Positions 34,168 through 42,761 of a stretch of 64,000 nt of DNA are shown here, in pieces; position 1 is the stretch's first letter, and every line of letters begins with the position of its first letter. The notes beneath the pieces are model-generated. The model worked only from the letters and a program-made list of their open reading frames with translations, was not told where the DNA came from and ran no database searches. The position numbers and the translations under genes are program-made. Source of the DNA: Verrucomicrobium sp. (GTDB taxonomy: Bacteria; Verrucomicrobiota; Verrucomicrobiia; Methylacidiphilales; UBA1321); NCBI GenBank assembly GCA_017849585.1, contig JAFIGT010000042.1:1-64000 (forward strand), given 5' to 3'.

Positions 34168-35262
34168 ATGAATACACCAACCACATCTTTCTCAGGATTC
34201 GATCTATCCCTCGGAAATCTCTCCCTACTCAGCCACGCTCAAACCCGTTCCATTAGCGCGGAAAACCGCACCGGTGAAAAGGGTCAGGGCGCCATGGCTA
34301 GCGAAACCAGTAACGGGCCAGCACGCGAGTTGGGAAGGGGCTGGAAGGTATCGCCTTGCGTGGGCATTGAAGCCGGAGAAACCTTTGAAGTGGCCAGTAT
34401 TGATGGCCCTGGCGTCATTCAGCAAATCTGGATGACCGCTCAAGGCGTTTGCCGACATTTAATCCTTCGCGTTTATTGGGATGGCTGCGAGCATCCGGCG
34501 ATTGAATGCCCGCTATGCGATTTTTTCGCAAATGGCTGGGGACGTTACTTTCCTATCGCATCGCTGGCGGTTTGCGTGAATCCCAGCAATGGTTTCAATT
34601 GCTATTGGCCGATGCCATTTCGCAAAAAGTGCCGCATTACAATGGAGAATATTGGTCTGGAAAATAAGGGGCTTTTCTACCAAGTGAATTACTCGCTGCA
34701 AGAAGTGCCTGAACACGCGGCCTATTTTCATGCTCAATTTCGCCGCACGAACCCCCTCCCCGATAAAACCGAATACACAATTCTGGATGGTGTGGAGGGA
34801 TGGGGGCACTACGTCGGCACCACCATGGCTTGGGGCACCCATAACAGCGGTTGGTGGGGTGAAGGTGAAATCAAATTCTTTCTCGATGACGATTGTGAAT
34901 TCCCCACGATCTGCGGCACCGGGACGGAAGATTATTTCGGTGGCGCCTGGTGTTTTCACGTGGGACCTGTGGAAGCTCGAAAGTACGCGGATTACACCAC
35001 TCCCTACTCGGGCTTTTATCAGGTTCCCGCCGCCAATTTTCATAGTACGCTGCCGCGCTTCGGCATGTACCGCTGGCATATCATGGATCCGGTACGCTTC
35101 GAGAAGAATATCAAGGTGACCATGCAAGCGCTCGGCTGGCGCAGTGGGGGGCGCTTTCTACCGTTGCAGGACGACATCGCTTCGGTCGCCTATTGGTATC
35201 AAACACACGCCGCCAAACCGTTCCCCAAACTGCCGTCGCGCGATGAGCTGGAGATTATCTAA
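34168..35262 (+). CDS. GH172-family (DUF2961) glycoside hydrolase
   Basis: The 364-residue protein is DUF2961, now classed as GH172, whose known members act on alpha-D-arabinofuranosides and difructose anhydrides and assemble as oligomers. Visible signatures are the N-terminal double jelly-roll segments (SIDGPGVIQQIWMT, VYWDGCEHPAIECPLCDFF), then GWWGEGEIKFFLDDD (Glu232/Glu234) and CGTGTEDYFGGAW (Glu254). The two catalytic glutamates of the family lie in these last two motifs. No signal peptide is present, so it should be cytoplasmic. It is divergent from an AraC regulator and ends four bases before the convergent recO. The substrate is inferred only at family level. Confidence 0.9.
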   Translation: MNTPTTSFSGFDLSLGNLSLLSHAQTRSISAENRTGEKGQGAMASETSNGPARELGRGWKVSPCVGIEAGETFEVASIDGPGVIQQIWMTAQGVCRHLILRVYWDGCEHPAIECPLCDFFANGWGRYFPIASLAVCVNPSNGFNCYWPMPFRKKCRITMENIGLENKGLFYQVNYSLQEVPEHAAYFHAQFRRTNPLPDKTEYTILDGVEGWGHYVGTTMAWGTHNSGWWGEGEIKFFLDDDCEFPTICGTGTEDYFGGAWCFHVGPVEARKYADYTTPYSGFYQVPAANFHSTLPRFGMYRWHIMDPVRFEKNIKVTMQALGWRSGGRFLPLQDDIASVAYWYQTHAAKPFPKLPSRDELEII

Positions 35263-35266
35263 ATAA

Positions 35267-35815
35267 TCACTCCGAGAGTTCCCGCAGCAAGCGCGCCCGT
35301 TGCACGGGCACATGGAGATGGTGACGTCGGATGACAGCGAGAAAATCGCTGTTGTCCGACGAACCCAGACCGTGGATGACCAGCATCTTTTGCTCGAATC
35401 GATTCACCAATATCTGGGTGGCAGAGTGGGTATTCAAGTAATCCACAGCCTTGGCAAAAAGATCGAAGTCATCCGGTAGTGCAGTACTCGATTCTGTCAT
35501 CGCCTCAATGAGGGCGGCAAAGTATTCGAGCGTCAGTAGCGTTTTCCACTCGCGTCGCAGCCCGAGGTAGGGCTCCACCAAACGCACCTCCTTGAGGGTG
35601 TGCATGTCGCCGCGGCGCGCCGGGATGAACTGAAGTTCGCAGAGATAATAGAGATCGAACTGCAATCCGTAGCTATTATTCGGTTTAAGCGCCCCCTTCG
35701 CCATGGTCGTCATGCGACCCGCGTCCGGCGTAAGCCAGCGAAGAATGAGCCCCGTGTTGCCGAAAGGCAATCGGCCCAGAATAAACCCCCGCGCGGATTC
35801 ACTGGCACCGGTCAT
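35267..35815 (-). CDS. recO: DNA repair protein RecO (short form)
   Basis: RecO loads RecA and anneals single strands in the RecFOR pathway. The N-terminal OB-fold is recognisable: SARGFILGRLPFGNTGLILRW, LTPDAGRMTTMAKGALKP, and LYYLCELQFIPARRGDMHTLKEVRLVEPY. A helical part follows (LLTLEYFAALIEAMTE, NRFEQKMLVIHGLG). At 182 residues it is shorter than the usual 230-250, and the C-terminal four-Cys zinc finger is missing; only one Cys occurs in the protein. It is last in the phoH-pgpH-ybeY-recO run, 10 bases after ybeY. A rearranged C-terminus next to the convergent GH172 gene is possible, but zinc-less RecO forms also exist. Confidence 0.82.
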   Translation of the reverse strand: MTGASESARGFILGRLPFGNTGLILRWLTPDAGRMTTMAKGALKPNNSYGLQFDLYYLCELQFIPARRGDMHTLKEVRLVEPYLGLRREWKTLLTLEYFAALIEAMTESSTALPDDFDLFAKAVDYLNTHSATQILVNRFEQKMLVIHGLGSSDNSDFLAVIRRHHLHVPVQRARLLRELSE

Positions 35816-35825
35816 GGCATAAGCC

Positions 35826-36266
35826 TTACTTCGGGCATTGCTTGAGCACGGCGGCGAGCAGTTTTTCCTGCGCCGCGTTCATGCGCTTGAAAGCGGCAGG
35901 TGTTTTGTCCTTGTAGCCGACGAGATGAAGAATGCCATGAATGCCGTAGAGCAACGTTTCCTCAGCCGTCGTACGGCCAAAGCGGCGCGATTGCTGTCGA
36001 GCCACTTCGGGGCAGACGAGAATCTCGCCATGCAAAAACGTGATGACATCCGTGGGGGTAGGATCGTTCAGGAAATCGCGATGTACGTCACACATGGTGG
36101 CGTGACCGATAAAAGTAATCTCAATGGACTCCGGCAGGGTTTGCGCCTGCGCGGGGCTCAACAGATACAGGGCCGTCTCAAGCTGCCGCTGAAGAAGAGG
36201 GAGGCAGATGCGTACTTTTCTTTGGCGATTGGAGAGCAGCAGAGGAGGCAGTTTTTTCTTTCTCAT
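35826..36266 (-). CDS. ybeY: Endoribonuclease YbeY (rRNA maturation factor)
   Basis: YbeY is a zinc-dependent single-strand endoribonuclease for 16S rRNA 3' maturation and ribosome quality control. The 146-residue protein has the lead strand LLLSNRQRKVRICL, DVITFLHGEILVCPEVA, and the metal motif IHGILHLVGYKD with His110 and His114. The third ligand of the consensus HGxLHLxGYDH is not His here: the position reads Asp120. The start at 36266 gives the normal N-terminus and overlaps the end of the upstream HD-domain gene by 89 bases, an unusually long overlap. Downstream recO is 10 bases away. Order phoH-pgpH-ybeY is a conserved cluster. Confidence 0.92.
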   Translation of the reverse strand: MRKKKLPPLLLSNRQRKVRICLPLLQRQLETALYLLSPAQAQTLPESIEITFIGHATMCDVHRDFLNDPTPTDVITFLHGEILVCPEVARQQSRRFGRTTAEETLLYGIHGILHLVGYKDKTPAAFKRMNAAQEKLLAAVLKQCPK

Positions 36267-37776
36267 CCTTGGGATAGACGATGCGGCTGTGCATCATGTT
36301 TTTGATCGTAAAGACAAAACTGTCCGCCGCGGTGCGAATCTCGCCCAGCGTCAGCCCGCAATCGTCCAGCATGCCTTCGGAGATACGACGGTCGACGATT
36401 TCGTTGACGAGTCCTTCCACTCGTTGGGGAGTTGGCCGCTCCAGAGTGCGGGAAGCCGCCTCAATGGCATCAGCCAGGCAAAGCAATCCGATTTCCTTAC
36501 TGTTGGGGCGTGGCCCCGGATAACGGAAGGAATTCTCGGAGACTTCTGGGATATCTTCCTCGCGCATATTCATGATCTTACCGCCTTCGCGGGCATCCTG
36601 CTCCAGCTGCTTGGCGCGCTTGTAGAAATAATAAACTAACGAATCCCCGTGGTGCTGTTGAATGGCATCCACAATGGGCTTTTTCAACCGGAATTTGAGC
36701 GCGAGATCAACGCCTTCCTTGACGTGCGCAATAATGATCAGGGCGCTCATCGAAGGGCTGAGGTTCAGGTGCGGACTGCGGTCAGGCGGGCAGTTTTCCG
36801 AGAAATACTCCGGCTTGATGATTTTCCCAATGTCGTGGAAATAGGCCATGACGCGGCACTGGGTCGGATTCAAATGGAGTGGAACTGCGGCCGCTTCCAT
36901 CAGGTTCGCCACGACGAGGCTGTGATGATACGTGCCGGGCGCTTCAATAGTCATCTGCTGCAGCAGCGGATGATTCAGATCGGCCATTTCGATCCATGAA
37001 ATGTCCGTAATAATGCCAAAAATGGATTCCAGAATTGGCAGCAACGCGCTCACGACCAGCGCGGTCATAATGCCCACTCCAATGCCCAGTGCGGCCTGTT
37101 CCAGCAAGGCCTGAATACTGCGCCCGCCGATCAGGCCGAACGCGATGGCGCAAAGCAAACTCGCCACACCAACCGCCACGCCGGCCTTGATCAGATCCCC
37201 GCGCTTGCGCGCGCCGCGCAGGAAGTAAACCGCCGTGAAGCCGGTCACCAGATTGATCAGCAAAAGACTGAAGCTCTGGTCAAATAACAACGCGAGCATG
37301 AGGCTGGCATTGAGTACTGTGTAAAGTCCGGCCGTCGGTCCAAGCAACAACGCGATGAAAAACGGTGCCATAGCGCTCGGCAGGAGATAATAGATGGCTG
37401 CCGGGTGCATGTGGTGCCTACTCTGCGCATAGACGAAAATGAATTTGCAGATAAAGAGGCTGACCCACGTCACGCCGAGACTGAGGATGATCTTGAAATT
37501 CGAATTCCAGATTTCCGGCTGATCCATCTGCATGAGCATGATGGAACTAAAGAACACAATGAAGATGAGCAAGTGCTGCTCATTATTATTGGTCGCGCCG
37601 TTCTGCCAGAAGTTGATGATGTAGAGGACAGCCGCAAAGAAAGCGAAAACACCCAGTCGGACCAAGGCGCTGCAATCCATGCTTTCCAACCAGGTTCCGT
37701 CGGACCGCTGACGGCGCGTTTTGTCGCACGCCAAACCCTTTTTGACGAGCATCTGGTGCTGAAACCACTTGATCAT
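36178..37776 (-). CDS. HD-domain membrane protein, PgpH/YqfF-type (likely c-di-AMP phosphodiesterase)
   Basis: In this 532-residue protein, about eight membrane helices at residues 38-250 are followed by a cytoplasmic HD domain: GTYHHSLVVANLMEAAA, AYFHDIGK (His314-Asp315), and IIIAHVKEGVDLAL with AIQQHHGDSLVYYFYKRA, the pattern of PgpH phosphodiesterases that hydrolyse cyclic di-AMP. The large extracellular domain of Firmicute PgpH (7TMR-HDED) is absent, so the protein is shorter than the usual 700-plus residues. It sits between phoH and ybeY as in many genomes. c-di-AMP controls K+ uptake in other bacteria, but a link to the kdp remnant here is only conjecture. Confidence 0.88.
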   Translation of the reverse strand: MIKWFQHQMLVKKGLACDKTRRQRSDGTWLESMDCSALVRLGVFAFFAAVLYIINFWQNGATNNNEQHLLIFIVFFSSIMLMQMDQPEIWNSNFKIILSLGVTWVSLFICKFIFVYAQSRHHMHPAAIYYLLPSAMAPFFIALLLGPTAGLYTVLNASLMLALLFDQSFSLLLINLVTGFTAVYFLRGARKRGDLIKAGVAVGVASLLCAIAFGLIGGRSIQALLEQAALGIGVGIMTALVVSALLPILESIFGIITDISWIEMADLNHPLLQQMTIEAPGTYHHSLVVANLMEAAAVPLHLNPTQCRVMAYFHDIGKIIKPEYFSENCPPDRSPHLNLSPSMSALIIIAHVKEGVDLALKFRLKKPIVDAIQQHHGDSLVYYFYKRAKQLEQDAREGGKIMNMREEDIPEVSENSFRYPGPRPNSKEIGLLCLADAIEAASRTLERPTPQRVEGLVNEIVDRRISEGMLDDCGLTLGEIRTAADSFVFTIKNMMHSRIVYPKDEKEKTASSAALQSPKKSTHLPPSSSAAA

Positions 37777-37874
37777 AGATGGAATTAATATACCACAGAG
37801 GCCGAACTGGTTAAGCCAGCTCGCCCTCTAACTGACCTGGAATTCGCTCTAAATCGTTCGCGATCATAGCCTAG

Positions 37875-38852
37875 TCAAAGAGCCATGCTCGTAGTCTTTT
37901 CGCCACGGTGGGCCTTGTACGCGCGGATGATCTTCTGGACGAGTTCATGACGGATCACGTCGACTTCGTCAAAGCGGATGAAGCCAATCCCCTCGGTGCT
38001 GGAGAGGGCCTGAACCGACTCAACCAAACCGGATTTACGGTGATTCGGCAAGTCCACCTGCGTCGGATCGCCCGTCACGACACATTTGGAATCCTGACCG
38101 AGACGCGTCAGGAACATGAACATCTGTTCCGTGGTCGTGTTCTGCGCTTCGTCCAAAATCACAAAGCTATGGCTGAGCGTGCGACCTCGCATGTAGGCCA
38201 GCGGAGCGATTTCGATGATGCCCTTGTCCATGTACCGTTGGATTTCCTCGGTATCAAGCATGTCGTAGAGGGCATCATAAAGCGGACGCAGATACGGAAA
38301 GATCTTTTCCTGCAAATCACCGGGCAAAAAGCCGAGCGCTTCGCCCGCTTCCACGGCGGGACGAGTCAGGACGATGCGGGAGACTTCCTCGTTCTTGAGC
38401 GCGGCCACAGCCATCGCCATGGCGAGAAAGGTTTTACCACTACCGGCAGGGCCGATGCCGAAGACGAGATCATTCTTCTTGATCGAGTCGACATAGGATT
38501 TCTGCTGCAAGGTCTTCGGGATGACCGGCGGTTTTTTGAATGAAAGCTGGATACGGGACGAATGCAGGTCGGCCAGCGTAGTTCCGCCCTTGCCGCTGAC
38601 AGAGTCGAGGGCGAACTTAAACTCGTGCTTGCGGATGTGCAGGCCCTTTTCCTTGGCCATGTGAAGCTGCTGGAAGACGTCGCGGGCCTTCTCGAGAGAT
38701 TCCTGGGGACCGTCGATTTTGATCCAACCGTCACGGGTGGTGACTTTGACCCCAAATTTATCCTCAATGAGTTTGAGGTTAAGCGGATCGTTCAGATAGA
38801 GGGCTTGAACGGCACGGGCGTTCTCGAAGTTCAACGTTTCGGAAGCAGTCAT
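37875..38852 (-). CDS. phoH: PhoH-like ATPase (YbeZ)
   Basis: The 325-residue protein has an N-terminal KH-like region (residues 25-80) and a PhoH NTPase: Walker A GPAGSGKT (134-141), RPAVEAGEALGFLPGD, Walker B FVILDEAQNTT, and sensor VVTGDPTQVDLP. PhoH/YbeZ partners with YbeY in RNA metabolism. Both genes lie here in the order phoH-pgpH-ybeY on one strand. The protein is cytoplasmic and of family-normal length. A 98-base gap separates it from the PgpH gene. The ATG at 38852 has no strong ribosome site. Confidence 0.93.
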   Translation of the reverse strand: MTASETLNFENARAVQALYLNDPLNLKLIEDKFGVKVTTRDGWIKIDGPQESLEKARDVFQQLHMAKEKGLHIRKHEFKFALDSVSGKGGTTLADLHSSRIQLSFKKPPVIPKTLQQKSYVDSIKKNDLVFGIGPAGSGKTFLAMAMAVAALKNEEVSRIVLTRPAVEAGEALGFLPGDLQEKIFPYLRPLYDALYDMLDTEEIQRYMDKGIIEIAPLAYMRGRTLSHSFVILDEAQNTTTEQMFMFLTRLGQDSKCVVTGDPTQVDLPNHRKSGLVESVQALSSTEGIGFIRFDEVDVIRHELVQKIIRAYKAHRGEKTTSMAL

Positions 38853-38979
38853 CGTTTTGGTGTTTCTATGAGGGTAGGAGTACGGCGGTTGAAGTCAATG
38901 CAGCGGTTTTTCCGCCGCATTCGACTGGACTTGTTTTGGGGTTGAAGTCATTGAAAAGCAGAATCTTGCAGCACCGGAA

Positions 38980-39906
38980 CTATTCCTGAGCGGCGAGATA
39001 ACGCTCGGCTTCAATCGCTGCAGCACAACCCGTGCCCGCTGCCGTGATGGCTTGGCGATAAACCGAATCAGCCACGTCACCGGCGACGTAAACGCCTTCC
39101 ACGCTGGTGCGGGTGCCACCGAAGGTTTTGATGTACCCGGCCTCGTCGAGCGCGAGCTGGCCGTTAAAGATCTGCGTATTCGGGAGGTGCCCGATGGCCA
39201 CGAAGACCCCGGCGCAATCGATGACGTGGCTTTCGCCGGTCTTGAGGTTCTTCACCTTCACCCCGGTCACCTTGTTCTGGGCGGGGTCGAGGACGTCCTC
39301 AACAACGGAGTCCCACACCGGCTTGATCTTCTCATGCGCGAGGGTGCGCTCGGCCATGATCTTGGAGGCACGGAGTTGATCGCGGCGATGAATCAGATAG
39401 ACCGTGGAGGCAAAACGGGTGAGGTACATCGCCTCTTCGCAAGCAGAGTCGCCGCCACCGACCACAACAAGCGGCTGGTTGCGGAACATGGGCAAAGCCC
39501 CGTCGCAGGTGGCGCAATAGGTGACACCCTTTTTCTCAAGGAGATCTTCGCTCTTGAGCCCCAGATGGCGGTGACCGGAGCCTGTCGCAACGATGACGGT
39601 GCGGGCTTCCACGGGCTCGCCATCGACCACGACAGTGAAGGGGCGCTTGGAGAAATCGACACTGTCCACATTACCGAACTTCACCTGTGCACCGAATTTT
39701 TCGGCCTGCTTCTGCAGCTTCATCATGAGTTCATAGCCATCGATGCCTTCCGGAAAGCCGGGAAAGTTCTCCACGACACTCGTGGTCGTGAGCAGTCCGC
39801 CGGGCATCGTGCCAGTCAGGACGATGGGCTTGAGATTGGCGCGGGCCGAGTAAATGGCGGCGGTCAGACCGGCGCAGCCGGTACCGATGATAAGAACTTG
39901 TTCCAT
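38980..39906 (-). CDS. trxB: Thioredoxin-disulfide reductase
   Basis: TrxB is the FAD flavoenzyme that reduces thioredoxin with NADPH. The 308 residues are typical. It shows the FAD motif VLIIGTGCAGLTAAIYSAR, the redox site YCATCDGALP (Cys131, Cys134), the NADPH motif VVVGGGDSACEEAMYL with following HRRDQLRASKIM, and the C-terminal FAD segment VYVAGDVADSVYRQA. The start at 39906 lies eight bases from a large imperfect palindrome (39915-40052), so its promoter and ribosome site must lie in or next to this element. No operon partner is evident. Confidence 0.96.
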   Translation of the reverse strand: MEQVLIIGTGCAGLTAAIYSARANLKPIVLTGTMPGGLLTTTSVVENFPGFPEGIDGYELMMKLQKQAEKFGAQVKFGNVDSVDFSKRPFTVVVDGEPVEARTVIVATGSGHRHLGLKSEDLLEKKGVTYCATCDGALPMFRNQPLVVVGGGDSACEEAMYLTRFASTVYLIHRRDQLRASKIMAERTLAHEKIKPVWDSVVEDVLDPAQNKVTGVKVKNLKTGESHVIDCAGVFVAIGHLPNTQIFNGQLALDEAGYIKTFGGTRTSVEGVYVAGDVADSVYRQAITAAGTGCAAAIEAERYLAAQE

Positions 39907-39914
39907 GGATGACT

Positions 39915-40052
39915 AAGTTTTCAGTTTGAGGTTTCGGTTTTCAGTAAGAGGCAGGAACACTATCGGGTCTGCGCCGATAAATGCAACCGCCTACCCATAG
40001 CCAAAAATGGACGGCTGGCCACTGAAAACCGAAAACTTCGAACTGAAAACTT
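39915..40052. repeat. Intergenic inverted-repeat element (TTTTCAGTT arms)
   Basis: Arms at 39915-39945 and 40021-40052 are imperfect reverse complements, each built from AAGTTTTCAGTT and GGTTTTCAGT units, around a 75-base core. It occupies most of the gap between divergent trxB and the dUTPase gene. The architecture is MITE-like. A similarly built element, with different arm sequence, lies at 44936-45067. Confidence 0.65.
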
Positions 40053-40087
40053 GTCGCCCGCGCCGGAAGCTTCTAGCCTCGCCCCCT

Positions 40088-40486
40088 ATGAGCAGCTCCG
40101 CCCCTACCCCTTCCGCCGACAAACTCAACGAACTCTTCCGCATGCAAGCGGCCCTGAATCTGCGCATTGGCGTGGATACTTCCGCAATGGACGAGGAGAC
40201 GAAAACGAAATGGGTGCTCAATTACACCCGAGCGATGTCGCAGGAAATGGCCGAGCTGACCGACAGCGTGCCGTGGAAATGGTGGGCCAAGTACCAGAAG
40301 TTCGACGAGCAGAACGCCCGCGTCGAGGTGGTCGACCTGTTCCACTTCCTCATCTCCCTCGCCCAAGTCCTCGGCATGAGCGCCGATGACGTCTTCAACG
40401 CCTACGTGAAGAAGAACGAGGTCAATTTCAAGCGCCAGGAATCCGGTTACGCCGTCAAGGACGAGAACGATTCCAAGCACATCTAG
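40088..40486 (+). CDS. dUTP diphosphatase, all-alpha (dimeric) type
   Basis: The 132-residue all-helical protein carries the metal-binding pattern of dimeric dUTPase/MazG-like NTP pyrophosphohydrolases: EMAEL (Glu53, Glu56) and EVVDLFHFLISL (Glu80, Asp83), with the family phrase VPWKWWAKYQKFDEQNARVE between them. It would hydrolyse dUTP to dUMP and pyrophosphate, limiting uracil in DNA and feeding dTMP synthesis. I use ATG 40088; a longer frame from 40007 would translate the palindromic element and is not credible. The element directly upstream must contain or abut the promoter. Confidence 0.85.
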   Translation: MSSSAPTPSADKLNELFRMQAALNLRIGVDTSAMDEETKTKWVLNYTRAMSQEMAELTDSVPWKWWAKYQKFDEQNARVEVVDLFHFLISLAQVLGMSADDVFNAYVKKNEVNFKRQESGYAVKDENDSKHI

Positions 40487-40502
40487 CAGGGTTGAGCCCT
40501 GC

Positions 40503-41279
40503 TCAGCGGATGATGCCACGCTGGCTGGAGCGGACGAAATCGATCAGCACCTTGACCCGGGGATGGTCGGCGTATTCGCTGGCGAGTTTATCCACGGCCT
40601 GCGAAGTGTTGAGCGATTTGTCGTAAAGGATCTTATAGGCGGCACGTAGCGCCTTAATCTCCTCGTCGGCGAAACCCTTGCGCTGGAGTCCGACCGCATT
40701 CACGCCGCGAACTTCCGCGGGATTACCGTCCGCGATGAAGAACGGCGGAGCGTCCTGCACGATCTTGGTGCAACCGCCGATGATGGCATGCGTGCCGATG
40801 CGGCAAAATTGGTGAATAGCGGAGAGTCCGCTGATGATGGCGTAGTCGCCGACTTCCACATGACCCGCGAGCGTGGCGTTGTTGGAAAAGATCGTGTGGC
40901 TGCCAACGATGCAATCGTGCGCGACGTGGGAATAGGTGAGAAACAGGTTGTTCGAACCGATGCGCGTCCACGCGTCGGGAGCGGTGCCTCGGTTCACCGT
41001 GGTGAATTCGCGAAAGACGTTGTTGTCGCCGATCTCAACGTAGGTCGGCTCGCCCTTGTACTTCAGATCCTGCGATTTCTCGCCGATCGAGGAGTACGGG
41101 AAGAAGTGGTTCCCCTGCCCGATGCGACTCGGGCCGTTGATAGAGGCGTGGTGATTAACCCGGCAGCCCGCGCCGAGTTTAACCCCGGCTCCGACCCACG
41201 CGTAGGCGCCGATTTCGACGTCGGCCCCCAACTCCGCAGTCGGATCAATGATCGCCGTGAGATGAATGCTCTGAGACAT
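40503..41279 (-). CDS. lpxA: Acyl-ACP--UDP-N-acetylglucosamine O-acyltransferase LpxA
   Basis: The enzyme catalyses the first lipid A step, acylating UDP-GlcNAc at the 3-hydroxyl. The 258-residue protein has left-handed beta-helix hexapeptides from the N-terminus (AIIDPTAELGADVEIGAYAW) and the segments IGEKSQDLKYKGEPTYVEIGD, FREFTTVNRGT, FLTYSHVAHDCIVGS, then VGLQRKGFADEEIKALRAAY at the C-terminal helical end. His in SHVAHDC is the catalytic base in relatives. It follows lpxC/fabZ by 22 bases on the same strand. This shows that the organism makes lipopolysaccharide. Confidence 0.96.
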   Translation of the reverse strand: MSQSIHLTAIIDPTAELGADVEIGAYAWVGAGVKLGAGCRVNHHASINGPSRIGQGNHFFPYSSIGEKSQDLKYKGEPTYVEIGDNNVFREFTTVNRGTAPDAWTRIGSNNLFLTYSHVAHDCIVGSHTIFSNNATLAGHVEVGDYAIISGLSAIHQFCRIGTHAIIGGCTKIVQDAPPFFIADGNPAEVRGVNAVGLQRKGFADEEIKALRAAYKILYDKSLNTSQAVDKLASEYADHPRVKVLIDFVRSSQRGIIR

Positions 41280-41301
41280 ACCGCTGTACTTCGCTCCGGT
41301 T

Positions 41302-42618
41302 TTACGTGTCGATCATGGCAAAGGTCAGATCGCCTTCGGAGACAACCTCGTTCTTGACGAGGCACTGACCGGTGGCGCGACCAATCTTGCCACGCGCCTT
41401 GGTGAGTTCGACCTGAATGATCAAGGTATCACCCGGCAGCACCGGCTTGCGGAACTTGATCTTGTCCGCGCTCATGAAGTAACCGATGCGACCGCCCTGG
41501 CCAGCCGCCTTGAGCATCAGAATGCTCGCAACCTGCGCCATGGCTTCGACCTGGAGCACGCCCGGCATGACAGGGTGGCCGGGAAAATGCCCTTGGAAGA
41601 ACGGCTCGTTGATCGTGACAGCTTTTTGACCGACCGCCTTGAACTCGCCGTCGAACTTCAGAATGCGGTCGACGAGCAGGAACGGGTAGCGGTGCGGCAG
41701 GATCTTCATGATCTCGTTGATGTCGAGACCGGATTCACCCGTGGGGATATTCTCCACCGGCATCTGCTGCGAGACGTAGTGGCGGTACTGCTTGTAAATC
41801 GCGCGGGCCAGTTCGACATTGAGTGCGTGGCCGGGTTTGGCCGCGACGATGCGGGCCTTCAACCGAGCCGGGAACAACGTGAGGTCGCCGACGATGTCGA
41901 GGATCTTGTGGCGGACGAATTCGTCCTCGTAGCGGAGCGGCTCGCGGGAGAGAATGGCGTCGCCGCGGATGACGATGGCGTTCTCGAGACTGCCGCCCTT
42001 GATGAGGCCCTTCTCCATGAGCGGTTCCACTTCCTCATAGAATACGAAGGTGCGGGCCTTGGAAATTTCCTTGGCGTAGTCGCCCTTGTCGAGGTTCCAG
42101 TGAAGGTACTGCGTGTGCTTGCCGGTGTGGTTCGCATTGGTGCAGTTCACTTCGAAATTGTCACTCGGCCAGGCGGAGATGAAGGCGCCATCCTTGCCTT
42201 CGATATGAATGGGCTCGCGGACGTGATAAGTCAGGACGGGGACGTCCTGTTCGACGCGACCGGCCTTTTCGAGCGCTTCCACATAGATCGACGCGCTGCC
42301 GTCGCCGATGGGTGGTTCGTTGGCGTCGAGTTCAATCACGGCATTGTCGATACCGAAACCGCGCAGGGCAGAGAGGAGATGTTCGACTGTATGGACCTTC
42401 ACGCCACCCTCGCCAAGAGTGGTGGCACGTTCGACCTGTTTAACGTTGTCAATGTGGGCCGCGATGGTCGGTTCATCCGAAAGGTCGAGGCGCTTGAAAA
42501 TATAGCCGCTGTTAGGCGCGCCGGGCTTGATGGTCAGGGTAACATTGTTACCGGTGTGGAGCGTGGCGCCACTAACGGTCTGGGCATCACGAATCGTCGC
42601 TTGTTTCAAAACGGGCAT
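41302..42618 (-). CDS. Bifunctional LpxC deacetylase / FabZ dehydratase fusion
   Basis: Residues 1-280 are UDP-3-O-acyl-GlcNAc deacetylase LpxC: zinc ligands in HTVEH (His80) and HKILDIVGD (His237, Asp241), Glu79, and catalytic His264 in KPGHALN. Residues 300-438 are 3-hydroxyacyl-ACP dehydratase FabZ: ILPHRYPFLLVDRIL, GHFPGHPVMPGVLQVEAMAQ with His344 and Glu358. One chain thus carries the committed lipid A step and the fatty-acid step that competes for the same hydroxyacyl-ACP pool. This fusion is known in Bacteroidetes, Verrucomicrobiota and some relatives and is a lineage clue. lpxA follows directly, and a secreted protein of unknown role precedes it by 143 bases. Confidence 0.96.
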   Translation of the reverse strand: MPVLKQATIRDAQTVSGATLHTGNNVTLTIKPGAPNSGYIFKRLDLSDEPTIAAHIDNVKQVERATTLGEGGVKVHTVEHLLSALRGFGIDNAVIELDANEPPIGDGSASIYVEALEKAGRVEQDVPVLTYHVREPIHIEGKDGAFISAWPSDNFEVNCTNANHTGKHTQYLHWNLDKGDYAKEISKARTFVFYEEVEPLMEKGLIKGGSLENAIVIRGDAILSREPLRYEDEFVRHKILDIVGDLTLFPARLKARIVAAKPGHALNVELARAIYKQYRHYVSQQMPVENIPTGESGLDINEIMKILPHRYPFLLVDRILKFDGEFKAVGQKAVTINEPFFQGHFPGHPVMPGVLQVEAMAQVASILMLKAAGQGGRIGYFMSADKIKFRKPVLPGDTLIIQVELTKARGKIGRATGQCLVKNEVVSEGDLTFAMIDT

Positions 42619-42761
42619 GAGAGATCGGTTCCTTTTCTAGAATTAACGCAAGCTCTAAGGGCTAGCAGCCTTTGCCAGCGGTGGGAAATAAAAAATTGCG
42701 TCGATAGAGCTCTGGCGCCACATCCAATGAATGCAGCGTCGGTCTTTCCGCCATCAAGGAG

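Noticed and set aside
41241-41253. GGATCAATGATCG, 11 of 13 match to the candidate IclR operator
   Set aside because: It lies inside lpxA coding sequence and about 0.7 such matches are expected by chance in the window.
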